Source of the DNA: Acorus gramineus
Lineage: Eukaryota; Streptophyta; Magnoliopsida; Acorales; Acoraceae
NCBI GenBank assembly: GCA_030737835.1
Contig: CM060853.1
Span: 19,898,895-19,962,894, forward strand
Length of the DNA stretch: 64,000 bases
Direction of reading: 5' to 3'
Shown here: positions 54,841-64,000 of the stretch, in pieces
Layout: every line of letters starts with the position of its first letter
How positions within the stretch are numbered: the stretch's first letter is position 1
Program-made: the position numbers and the translations under genes
Notes under the pieces: model-generated
What the model was told of the DNA's origin: nothing
Database searches by the model: none
What the model saw: only the letters and a program-made list of their open reading frames with translations

Positions 54841-55919
54841 ATATGTTGTGCTTTGTGCTTTGTGCAATAATAGATATAAAATTAGCACTATCAAATACAA
54901 CCTAAACGTATAAAACAGACTACTCAAAAGACCATGCAGCGGCCAAATATAAAGTACAAACCTATCATATGTGTGCAAGAGACCACTCTCCCGTACCCTG
55001 ATAATTGAATTTTTTGAATAAGCCTAGGTAAAACTTTAAAGCGGGGCCTCACACTTTTTTTTTTTTTTTTTAAATCTATATTGTTTTAATCTATCGTATT
55101 ATCAATATTATTAAAAAGTTACACAATATTATATAATAATTTAAATTAAAACATTATACAATATCATATGCACTTAATAGAACAAAAATAATTAAATTTT
55201 AAAAATTGAAATGTTTATTGGATAATTTGAGAGTTTTAGGAAAAAGAAAAATTTTAATAGAATATTAAACACATTGAAAAAGTTTGTTAAGAGGGATTAA
55301 TTAAATTAATACATCTCACCGTACATTTTATTAAAGTTCATTGAATAGATAGTTCTTAAGCCCTACGCAATTGCATTGGTAGCATTGTCCCAGGCAAACC
55401 ACCCGCACCCAAACCTATCTTGATTAATTATTGTATTTTTGAATCTCCAGCCAAATTGTGCAGAATAGTTATTATTATTTCATTTCTTTCTTTTTTTTGT
55501 TCAACCTTACCGTTATAAAAATGTTTAGAGTTTGGGAAAGCTTATATCCGTCGCCATTCAGTATTAGCAACATCGTCTTATGGGCTTTCTTTACTGGCGA
55601 CATATCATATCCGTCCCTGTTGGTTTTTTAGCGACAGCCTAGATCCATCTCTATTATTTGGAATAATCTAAATGACAATTCTTGTTTTTCTGATTTTTTT
55701 TTTATCAATCCATACATCCATTGAGATAATCATTCTCATTCAACTCATACTCATAGGATCACAATCAAGAATACTTTCATATAAAGAAAATTTACACAAT
55801 GTATTAACAATAAGTTAAGCTAGATCTAACACCAAAAGATATGCTTAACCAACAAGGTAAGAGGATAAAATAAAATTTAGGCTGTTTTTGAATGTGTAAT
55901 TAAAATATTGAGATTCTTA
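54841..55919. other. Intergenic DNA downstream of GRP-11
   Basis: No gene. 54895-54980 and 55380-55510 match the GRP-13 3' flank (CTACTCAAAAGRCCATGCAG, CGGCCAAATATAAA), with about 390 bp extra between them here. 55540-55670 holds ATATCCGTCGCC, TGGCGACATATCATATCCGT and TAGCGACAGCCTAGATCCAT, which resemble CACTA-type subterminal repeats. Confidence 0.45.
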
Positions 55920-56394
55920 GGCACCGTTTGGTAATGTGGTGAGCGTCTTGAGATTACTCAATTGCAGTGTTTGGGATGTTTGGGAAATGTCAGGCTACTA
56001 GGTCGTCGTAGAAATGCTGTGTTCCGTGGGCTGCGTTTCAAAAACATAGTTTTCAAACATTTTAAATCTCGGTTCTTTTACACTATAAATGCCGAACGCA
56101 AAAACTTAATCTCTCAATATCGTATCCTATTTGGAACTGGGCTTAATAATTTGATAGCTTTGGAAAAGCAAACACGGGGTAAACGCATTACCAGATGGTG
56201 CTTTAGAATCTTGCGTCTTAAACTCAGCTTTTAAAAAATGTTATTTCATTAGCTTTACAATCGCAAATTTTTTTGGTTTAAAATGAGAAAAAAATGATTT
56301 AAAAAACTAAATACTGAAAAAATATTTAAATATGTGTTTTAAATTTTTAATTTTTTAAACATAGAACATGCCTAAAAGATATCCAAACAGTGCC
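55920..56394. mobile_element. MITE-like element with GGCACCGTTTGG ends
   Basis: The left end GGCACCGTTTGG and right end CCAAACAGTGCC (inward GGCACTGTTTGG) are inverted, one mismatch. The ~475-bp interior has short open frames without known domains. No flanking duplication was found, so superfamily is uncertain; the GTTTGG ends suggest hAT or PIF/Harbinger type. Confidence 0.5.
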
Positions 56395-56488
56395 TCGTTA
56401 AAAAAAATAATAATAAATAAAGACAACCACCTAAACAAACAACAAAAAGATATGGTTTCCAACCCTGAATAGTGGACAAACCTGTATG

Positions 56489-57063
56489 CACGGATAACAA
56501 GGTCAAATGCCATATATGTTGCAAATTGTTATACCTTAATACGCTAGTCAGTCAATTATCTATGAACGCGCTGGCTTGTCAACCAAATAACATTTTGATT
56601 TCATATTCTTTCCTATCTTAATTTTAATTTATTGCACACTGTAGCTAAACATAATTGTACGTAGAACATGCATGACCCATTGTTTAAAGGATAAATCAGG
56701 TCTTACATGCATTACAGCAAATTAATCATAGCCCAAATCCACAATCAATAGGCAAGTTCGCAGTAGTTTCGTTCAGTCTCACTACTATTGGAACGGCCAC
56801 TTGACAGTACTATAAACCCATACGTACAAAAAGTGATTACTTATTAAGGTCCTGAAGATAAGATCGATCAGAGTTAGTAATCAAAGAGTGCTTCACGGTC
56901 CTAAATCCAATTGATTAACAACTGGCAAAACTCGTTCATCTTCTTGACTTTGAATTATTAGGAATTAAGATGCATGTGCCGCTTGTTAATGTCAACGTGA
57001 ACAAACCTTCTAGTAAATTCTGTGGGATATGTGTTTAGATATTAAATAATGCTGAACAAGTGC
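56489..57063 (+). promoter_or_regulatory. GRP-12 upstream region with conserved modules
   Basis: Far module (56489-56530), GGTCCTGAAGATAAGATCGA, AACTGGCAAAACTCGTTCAT, CTTGACTTTGAATTATTAGG and GCATGTGCCGCTTGTTAATG to AACGTGAAC. Nearly the same as for GRP-10. Confidence 0.6.
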
Positions 57064-57071
57064 TATAAATA
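57064..57071 (+). promoter_or_regulatory. TATA box of GRP-12
   Basis: TATAAATA, 70 bp before the start codon. Confidence 0.82.
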
Positions 57072-57133
57072 CCCCCCATACATTGCATCGCCAATGATCA
57101 TCACAAACATTTAACCTTTCGTCTCACTTCAAT

Positions 57134-57733
57134 ATGGCAAGTTCGAAAGTAGTAAGTGTTGCTTTTCTCGTCCTGCTCCTTGTGGGGCTCTCCTCCGCGA
57201 CTAGGACCTTAACGGCCTATGTAAGCGGAAGCGGTGAAGGTGGTGGTGGCGGTGGCGGTGGTGGTAGCGATGGATACGGTTCCGGTTCCGGTTCTGGCTC
57301 CGGTTCTGGTTCCGCTTCTAGCTACTCTGGTCCTTATGGCGGCGCGTATGCGAGCGGGAGCGGAAGCGGTGGTGGTGGCGGCGGTGGAGGCGGATCATTC
57401 GGTGGATCCGGCTACGGGTCAGGTGGTGGGAGCGGGTCTGGCTCAGGAGAGGCCTCTGTAGGTGGTCGCGGTGGTGCATCCGCTTCTGGAAGTGGAGGAG
57501 GCGGTGGAGGGGGTGGTGGATCCGGATCATACTATGGTCCTGGAAGTGGCTACGGGTCAGGGTCTGGTTCTGGGTCCGGATCAGCATATGCTGGCCGAGG
57601 TGGTGCATACGCCAGTGGGAGTGGAAATGGTGGTGGAGGAGGTGGTGGGTCTGGTGGCTATGGTAGCTCGGGCTCTGGGTCTGGGTCTGGCAGTGGAAGT
57701 GGCTCTGGATACGCCTACGGTGGACGCCCTTGA
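57134..57733 (+). CDS. GRP-12, secreted glycine-rich protein (199 aa)
   Basis: Sister of GRP-10 (differs by Tyr for His in SGPYGG and one glycine fewer) and close to GRP-9. Same modules as GRP-9: ASSYSGPYGG, SFGGSGYGSG, EASVGGRGGASASG, SYYGPGSG, YAGRGGAYAS, SGGYGSSG, ending YAYGGRP. Even its 5' leader (ATTTAACCTTTCGTCTCACT) matches that of GRP-10. AATAAA at 57810-57815. Confidence 0.9.
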   Translation: MASSKVVSVAFLVLLLVGLSSATRTLTAYVSGSGEGGGGGGGGGSDGYGSGSGSGSGSGSASSYSGPYGGAYASGSGSGGGGGGGGGSFGGSGYGSGGGSGSGSGEASVGGRGGASASGSGGGGGGGGGSGSYYGPGSGYGSGSGSGSGSAYAGRGGAYASGSGNGGGGGGGSGGYGSSGSGSGSGSGSGSGYAYGGRP

Positions 57734-57815
57734 AATGAAATAGGAAGTTTCGTTTATGTACTGTATTCTGCGACAAATAAGCGTGTTCCACGCAGTTGAA
57801 TAATGATGGAATAAA

Positions 57816-59509
57816 ATATGTTAGTGTTGTTTTCTTACAAATAATTATACCTACCTAAGCTTGATTTGATTAATTACTCAGCATTTTGACTTTTTCTCAA
57901 CTCTTTCGGACAACACTGACGTACGGGTAAAAAAAGAATGACTGCAGATCCTCTGCTTATCTTAATATTTAAAAGAATCCGTTAGACTTTTTTACAACAC
58001 CGTCACGTGTCATTTTTCTATATTAAATGATCAAAAATGCAAATTTCTCGCTTTTTGCCTTTAGTTGTTATTACAAATAATTTATGTAATAAAAATTAAA
58101 TTGTTTAAATAAATATATATATATATATATAAAATAAACATATTTTATTGGTATAGGAATAATGTTTGTGTATACATTTTGAAATACATAAATTAATGAC
58201 GTTTTAAATGGTATGCTGAAATGGTATTATCAAACCGGTCAAAACAAGGGTCAAGGTTATTTTTGTAAATTATTTTAACAGATGATCATTTCTAAAAATT
58301 ATTATTAAGGTTAATTGCAAAAAGTTCCCTATAAATAATTATATCTAAATAGGTTTGATTTGATTAATTACTCAGCATTTTGACTTTTTGTCAACTTTTT
58401 TGAAAGTCACTATGTATATACCGGGTCTGGATCCTCTGCATACCTCAATATCTACATGGAACAAAGAACCGTAGATTGTATCTGTCATTTTTGCTCATTA
58501 CACCGTATAGATGATTGTATTTTAAAAATGTTAGGGACGTACATTTTTACATTCTAAAGGCACCCATACTTTTAATTTTTTATGATATATATATTTATCT
58601 AATGATATACATATTTTTTTATAAAATATAGTATATATCTAAATGAATTGAATGAATACATTATGATTTTTTTCTTGAATATACTCACCTAGCCAATCGA
58701 GTAATTACTCAAATAGATAAATCACATACGCTGTTGGCATTGCTGTAATGACTGCACTGAGTATAATCAATACATGATATTTGGTTATTTGTAAATGACC
58801 ATTAATATTTATTTATCAAATCACCTCTTATCAAGTTCGATGAGGTGTTTTGGATTTAAGTATGATATTTTTCTTACTAAAAGATATAAGATAAATTTAG
58901 CCTCGAAAAAGATTTTCCCAAAAAAAATAAAAATAAATTTAAGTTCAATTACGATTCAGTTGTCCAATACAACAGTCTTAAGTAAGCTGAGAAGTTTCTT
59001 ACCCATTGTCCTTGACAAATGTGGTTTTGGTATCCATGTCAAATGCTTCTGTCTTACTGCAAATTATTATATTGATCCATTGCAGGTAAACCCTTGGTAA
59101 CCTCTTCAATTCGTCAACTCCATCCATATGAGCAAGGTCAATATATTACTCCTTCGTTTAAGGCTAAAAACAAGCCTTACATTTAGTGCAAATTGTGGCT
59201 CTAAACCATGGTTGGGATATTAGCAGATTTTTGTTTTCGCTTGGTAATAAATAGAGTCATTGCATTATGAAGAATGTACAGGATTTACAGAACAGAGGAT
59301 GAATAAAACAGGGGATGAAAAAAAAAATTGGTTGGCTTGGATTTGGGAGATGACTCTCCAACCTCACAAACCATCAAGACAAATGTGTGGCCAAATAGAA
59401 TTTTGTTTTCATTAGACAATTTTACGAAATTTGGCATGCAGTTAGAAAACAGGCTCATATTGACTAGATTAACTAGCTAGTACTTCTTGTATTACAAAAC
59501 TTGAGAGCA
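57816..59509. other. Intergenic DNA between GRP-12 and the LINE
   Basis: No gene. 57850-58680 matches the DNA after GRP-9; 58680-59500 matches the GRP-11 upstream DNA from ~52800. Far module of GRP-13 at 59132-59199. Confidence 0.55.
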
Positions 59510-60605
59510 AAGATTCCTTCTCATTCAAGACTCACAGTGTAAGTTGTGTTCTTCTGAAATGGAGTCGGTCGGCCATCTATTTCTTAATTGCTCTTACTCT
59601 GCCTTTGTATGGACGGCCATCCACAAGTCATTTGGACTGAAGAGGAAGCGAGGCCCCTCACTCCCAAACATTATAGAATCCTTTATTTTCAATGCTCATT
59701 CAGATATGGAAAAAACAGTTTTATTGTTTACACTTTCCCAGACTATGTGGGCAATTTGGACTGAAAGGAATGCTAGGGTGTTTGTTCTTCCAATCAACAC
59801 AAGCAAGTCATGTTGAAACTCATCCTCTTAACCACCAAGTTCAGATTCAATGGGAAATCATTTGTAGGCATTGCCTCTCCTCTTACAAAGGCAATGTGTG
59901 AGCGTCTCCATCTAAATTTCCAAGAGAGACAACAGTCTTCCAAATGGGTCGCTTGGATTTCTGCCAAACCCGGATGGATAAAAACAAATTCAGATGGCTC
60001 TCGCGGTGAAGAGATGTTTGGCTTTGGGGCTATTGTTCAAGACCACTTGTCAGGCTGCCTTCTCGCTATGGCTGCTCGCATTGGAGCTTCTTCTATTAAT
60101 CTATTAGAGCTCAAAGGGGTACTAGCTAGCCTTCAATTGGGTGCATCCATTCATGCCAAGAAAATGTGGAGTGAAACTAATTCTATGACCGCTGTCGCTT
60201 GGAATAACGGAAAAGGGTCCATTCCGTGGACAACCATTAGAGATCTTCGTGAAATCCATTCACTCACCTCATCTCTTGAGGACTGGAAGATATCCCATTC
60301 TTATAGAGAAACGAATCGTGGTAGCAGTCCCTGATGGAGAAAACAGTGTTTCTTGCCACTCAATTTTGGAATGAATTCTCGGTTTTGGTGCAGGAAGACA
60401 AAGAGGGCAAGTTACAAGAACGCTAGTTTTAACAATTTACCGATGCTTCTCTTTTTGCCTAGATTAGCATAATATTTATTTGCACTTGTAGATCTTTGGA
60501 TCATTGTTATGTCTTGTTGACATTTTCATCTTTTTGTGTAAACCCCTCTGTAAAGTCCTGTATATTTTTTTCTCTACAACAATAGAATCTCATTTACCAA
60601 GGAAA
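59510..60605 (+). mobile_element. 5'-truncated, frameshifted LINE upstream of GRP-13
   Basis: Two disrupted frames: RFLLIQDSQCKLCSSEMESV and GHLFLNCSYSAFVWTAI (zf-RVT zinc knuckle), then MWAIWTERNARVF to ~59816; and a +2-shifted RNase H domain from 59810 (WVAWISAKPGWIKTNSDGS, GFGAIVQDHLSGCLL, LLELKGVLASLQLGA, SYRETNRGSSP to 60334). It ends in an A-rich run (~60603-60609). Near-matching flanks AAAACTTGAGAGCA (59496-59509) and AAAACTTAGAGAGCA (60606-60620) are the target duplication; GRP-11 shows the empty site near 53760-53780. Confidence 0.85.
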
Positions 60606-60696
60606 AAAACTTAGAGAGCATGCATGGTTGATATATTGTACAAATCAACAAAACACATCACAGACGTACAAAGGTTGCATGGCGTACGTGTACCAG

Positions 60697-60752
60697 ATAA
60701 GTATTATATATATTATGATTAATGATTTAATCGTAAACTTCCCCGTGACAAC
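60697..60752 (-). promoter_or_regulatory. Conserved promoter block of GRP-13, inverted
   Basis: Same flipped orientation as before GRP-11: the minus strand reads GTTGTCACGGGGAAGTTTAC then GATTAAATCATTAATCATAA. The inversion therefore predates the block A/B duplication. One change (GAGGAAG to GGGGAAG) lies in the core. Confidence 0.6.
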
Positions 60753-60893
60753 CACTCACACTACTTGATTATCTCAAATTAAAGCAAACAACTGGCAAAT
60801 TATCTTGATCTTTTTGACTTTGAATCAGCTGGAGCAGATCTTAATTTCTAATATTTTACGGTTATTAGACATCTAACAGTGTTGAACAACTCC

Positions 60894-60901
60894 CATAAAT
60901 A
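60894..60901 (+). promoter_or_regulatory. Altered TATA box of GRP-13
   Basis: AACTCCCATAAATACCCCC: the first T of TATAAATA is C here, whereas GRP-11 in the same context has TATAAATA. 69 bp before the start codon. Confidence 0.7.
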
Positions 60902-60962
60902 CCCCCACATTCAAGTCGCTTCTCATCACAAACAATTAATCTTCTCCATAAATCATTTCATT

Positions 60963-61562
60963 ATGGCAAGTTCCAAAGCAGTGAGTGTTGCTTTTCTCGT
61001 CCTGCTCCTCGTTGGGCTCTCCTCCGCCACTAGGACCTTAACGGCCTATGTAAGCGGAAGCGGTGAAGGTGGCGGAGGTGGTAGCGGTGGTGGTAGCGAT
61101 GGGTACGGTTCCGGTTCTGGCTCTGGTTCCGGTTCTGGCTCCGGCTCTAGCTCCACGGGTGGTTATGGTGGAGTGGAGGCCAGTGGGAGTGGAAATGGAG
61201 GTGGTGGCGGTGGAGGAGGCGGATCATATGATGGATCCGGCTCCGGGTCAGGTGGAGGGAGCGGATCTGGCTCTGGGTCAGCCTCTGCAAATGGCCGCGG
61301 TGGTGCATCCGCTTCTGCAAGTGGTGGAGGTGGTGGAGGGGGTGGTGGATCCGGATCATACTATGGGCCTGGAAGTGGCTATGGCTCAGGATCTGGGTCT
61401 GGGTCCGGATCCGCGTATGCTGGCCAAGGTGGTGCATACGCTAGTGGGAGTGGAAATGGTGGTGGAGGAGGTGGTGGGTCTGGTGGCTATGGTGGTTCGG
61501 GCTCTGGGTCTGGGTCAGGCAGTGGAAGTGGATCTGGATACGCCTACGGTGGACGCCCTTAA
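60963..61562 (+). CDS. GRP-13, secreted glycine-rich protein (199 aa)
   Basis: The start at 60963 matches GRP-11, its sister. It differs by a broken first glycine run (GGGGGSGGGSDGYGSG), SGSSSTGGYGGVEASGSGN in place of SASSYSGGHGGVEASGSGS, SYDGSGSGSGGG, ASASASGGG and YAGQGGAYAS (Gln for the usual Arg). More replacements than in other duplicate pairs. Ends YAYGGRP. AATAAA at 61630-61635. The frame is intact despite the altered TATA box and LINE upstream. Confidence 0.89.
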   Translation: MASSKAVSVAFLVLLLVGLSSATRTLTAYVSGSGEGGGGGSGGGSDGYGSGSGSGSGSGSGSSSTGGYGGVEASGSGNGGGGGGGGGSYDGSGSGSGGGSGSGSGSASANGRGGASASASGGGGGGGGGSGSYYGPGSGYGSGSGSGSGSAYAGQGGAYASGSGNGGGGGGGSGGYGGSGSGSGSGSGSGSGYAYGGRP

Positions 61563-61635
61563 GTTACCAAGAAACCATAATAACTCTGTAACAAAAGAAG
61601 CCTTGTGCGGCTTTTGAATAAGTTGATGGAATAAA

Positions 61636-64000
61636 AACATGTTTGCTTTGTGCTTTGTAATAATAGATAAAAATAGCACTGCATGTCAGTGTCAAAAACA
61701 GCCCAAACGCAGCAAACAGCCTACTCAAAAGGCCATGCAGCGGCCAAATATAAACTTATCTTATGCGTGCAAGAGACAGGCCAACACATCCAAACCAATC
61801 ATGATTATATTTTTGTAATTTGTATCTCTAGCCAAACCGTCAAAAATAATTATAATTATTTCATTCTTTTTTTGCTCAAACTTACCGTTATGAAAATGTT
61901 TCAGCTTTTAATTTATTACGTGTTTATCACTTTAGTTAATGATATAACGAGGAACGTGTTCCTCACCAATGTTATTTTCATCTAGTACAACTTATCTTGT
62001 AGTGAAAAGGACTTCATTGAAAGTAAAAGCAACAGTGTGTGTATATAGAATGTAATATTTCTACGGAACAGATTTTGGATTTGTGTATAAATAAATAATA
62101 ATTTATTTGTCCAAAATACTCCACATATGTACACCTCTCCCTGTCCTGCCGAACAAACGTAAATCACAAATGAACGTCACACTACTAGTCTTAATTGCTT
62201 AGTTTGGATGTGAAATATGGCTAATTCAAAATTTGAGATTGCGAAGACCTATGTTAATTTTCTTGTTTGTTTCCTCGAATTGAAATGTACGGGGAAGAGG
62301 CCTCGACAAAATTTCATCACAATCCCATTTGTGACTGCAATAAATTCACCAAACCACATCAATTCATGTTTCTTATGTGATTCTTGATTTATTTATTCTT
62401 TTCTTTTCAATCCTTTAATTTAAAAACTAGATATGAAATTAGAACGATTCTCATGTAGCAGTCTGTTGTTCATCAAATTGGCAAATCTCATCATCCCTTT
62501 TTTTGAATTTAGGACGTTGATACTTGTCGAATATCGTCATCATTTGCAATTATGTATAATTAATTTGTAATTTTTAGATTACCAGCGAGACATATATGTG
62601 CTTCATTTAACAAAATATGTACATAATTTTTATTTTCTTAAAGATACATTTTGTAATATATTTCTTCAAAAAATATCAAATGAGGAAGTCCATAATATTT
62701 GAGGCTTCACATGGGATTATCCTAAACATATGTTATTCTTAATTTTAACATTTTGATCAGCCAAGTGAGAAATATTTTTTTTAACCGTAAAAAATAATGT
62801 TAATTTGTTGAAATTGCTAAACAGACAGGAATTTTCACATATTTTAAACTATGACGTTGTGGTTCCACAACAATGATATCCAAAAAATGATCTATTTTTC
62901 AGCAATTTTTATTATATCATATGGATAGGATTACATGGACTACCATGTTGGTTTGGTATTTCTCCACAAATTAGTGATCAGAAATGAAATGATGCATGTT
63001 AATTTTTCGAGTCGCTATTTTAAAACTTGGATACCTTCGCTGACACATTCATTGATTTTTTATTTTCCATCCAAAACAGACTCGAGAAAGTAAACTTGTG
63101 TCGATTGACTGTCGGTTCAGCGTTTTTTAAATCTATTACTCACGATGTAAAATTACGTCATCTACTGCATGCATGGAAGTTTCCATCCGTGGAAGCGCAG
63201 ATGCCAAGGTCAAATGCAACATGCATCTATTGCAAATTGTTGTACCTTAATACGTTAGTTAGTCAACTTTGAACCCCATTGTCAACCAGATTAATTAATG
63301 ATAGTTTGATTTCATCTTTCCTATGTATCTTCTATTTTTTAGTGTTTCATCTTACTCAATCTATAGAATTACTGAAAATCTGAAATTATTACCTTATCTG
63401 GATTATGATATGTTTACATTTTATCATCAAAATGTGATTTTATAAAGAACCGGTGAAAATTAACCAATCAAACTCATTTGTTGAATCGCCGATTTTTGAT
63501 AAATGACCATGGGTGGGTTTATTAAACCAGTCAGTTCTTTAATAACATAACTGTGAGTAATCACTTGATGAAATATTATAAATATAATAAAATCCTAATA
63601 TATTAATTAAAAACTTAGTATTAATATTCAAAAGAGTGATTATTATGTAAAGACGATATACTAAAATATTTTATATTTTTTTATAAAGTTTATTTAATAA
63701 TAATAATTAAAATATTATATCTTGATAATTTAATGGTTTGAATCTGATTAATACGATTAAATCAACGATACTTGGTGCATAGAAGGGGTTGATTTTTAAA
63801 AAATATTAGCACAAAACCCAAGGTCAAGCTATTCTATAGTGCATGTAACGCAAATGGTAAGACCTTTGCCATCATGCATAGGAAATTGTGGTCTCGTTAA
63901 CAGTTTCGATGCTACGTACTAACACGTTCCCTTAGTATGATAAAATAATACGTATGAACAGAAGATACTTATTTTTTTAAAGGCCTCATGGTAAGATCAA
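61636..64000. other. Intergenic DNA and upstream region of a probable further GRP gene
   Basis: No gene. 63190-63275 carries AAGGTCAAATGCAA, ATTGCAAATTGTTGTACCTT and AATACGTTAGTTAGTCAACT, as before GRP-9, -10 and -12; 63806-63855 has a second far module. The last bases (AAGGCCTCATGGTAAGATCA) match AAGGTCCTCATGATAAGATC of the orphan promoter, which lies ~200 bp before its TATA box. A 14th gene would start about 250 bp past the window. Confidence 0.5.

Larger units (their letters stand above)
49604..55510. repeat. Two-gene block A (GRP-10 and GRP-11)
   Basis: Upstream DNA, gene and 3' flank of GRP-10 followed by GRP-11 and its flank recur in the same order at 56457-61870 (GRP-12, GRP-13). Start to start distance is 3,846 bp here and 3,829 bp there, but the two intergenic spaces hold different insertions (Gypsy-like here, LINE there). 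Confidence 0.75.
56457..61870. repeat. Two-gene block B (GRP-12 and GRP-13)
   Basis: Copy of block A (49604-55510) with the genes in the same order; differs by a LINE insertion before GRP-13 and by keeping a GRP-9-like 3' flank after GRP-12. Confidence 0.75.

Noticed and set aside
59544..60334. Host gene encoding RNase H-like protein
   Set aside because: Zinc-knuckle and RNase H parts are in different frames, and flanking duplication plus A tail show a truncated LINE.

Overview
This window looks like nuclear DNA of a flowering plant. AT-rich, transposon-laden intergenic DNA separates short, intronless, strikingly GC-rich genes with TATA boxes and AATAAA signals. The mobile elements are plant types: LINE fragments with RNase H and zinc-knuckle domains, Gypsy LTR relics, a Mutator-like element, PIF/Harbinger-like elements and tRNA-derived SINEs. 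The species cannot be named from the sequence.

The only clear genes are 13 intact, same-strand, head-to-tail members of one family of secreted glycine-rich proteins, called GRP-1 to GRP-13 here. Each has a ~22-residue signal peptide, a conserved mature N-terminus (RTLTAY or RTLSSV) and then poly-glycine runs alternating with glycine-serine-tyrosine linkers. Nothing else resembling an intact gene was found. The right edge carries the upstream DNA of a probable 14th member.

Layout. 1-12 kb: GRP-1 and the enlarged GRP-2 (442 aa), which share an upstream block unlike the rest; a 1,042-bp Mutator-like element sits in the GRP-2 promoter. 14-20 kb: GRP-3 and GRP-4, with a proline-rich SPAPPPS island. 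20-30 kb: a long gap of decayed repeats, including a 5S rRNA-like fragment and a LINE insertion. 30-31 kb: GRP-5. 34-43.6 kb: GRP-6, -7 and -8 on 4.33-kb tandem units; GRP-6 and GRP-7 are identical proteins. 45.4-46.0 kb: an orphan promoter copy without its gene. 47-62 kb: GRP-9 and a duplicated two-gene block, GRP-10/-11 and GRP-12/-13.

The genes probably supply similar structural proteins to the cell wall or cell surface; family membership supports that, but the sequence does not prove it. What varies between copies is mainly the control DNA: transposons in promoters, altered TATA boxes, a conserved ~50-bp block flipped in two promoters, and a promoter left without a gene. That makes the array a natural series of promoter variants driving nearly the same protein.
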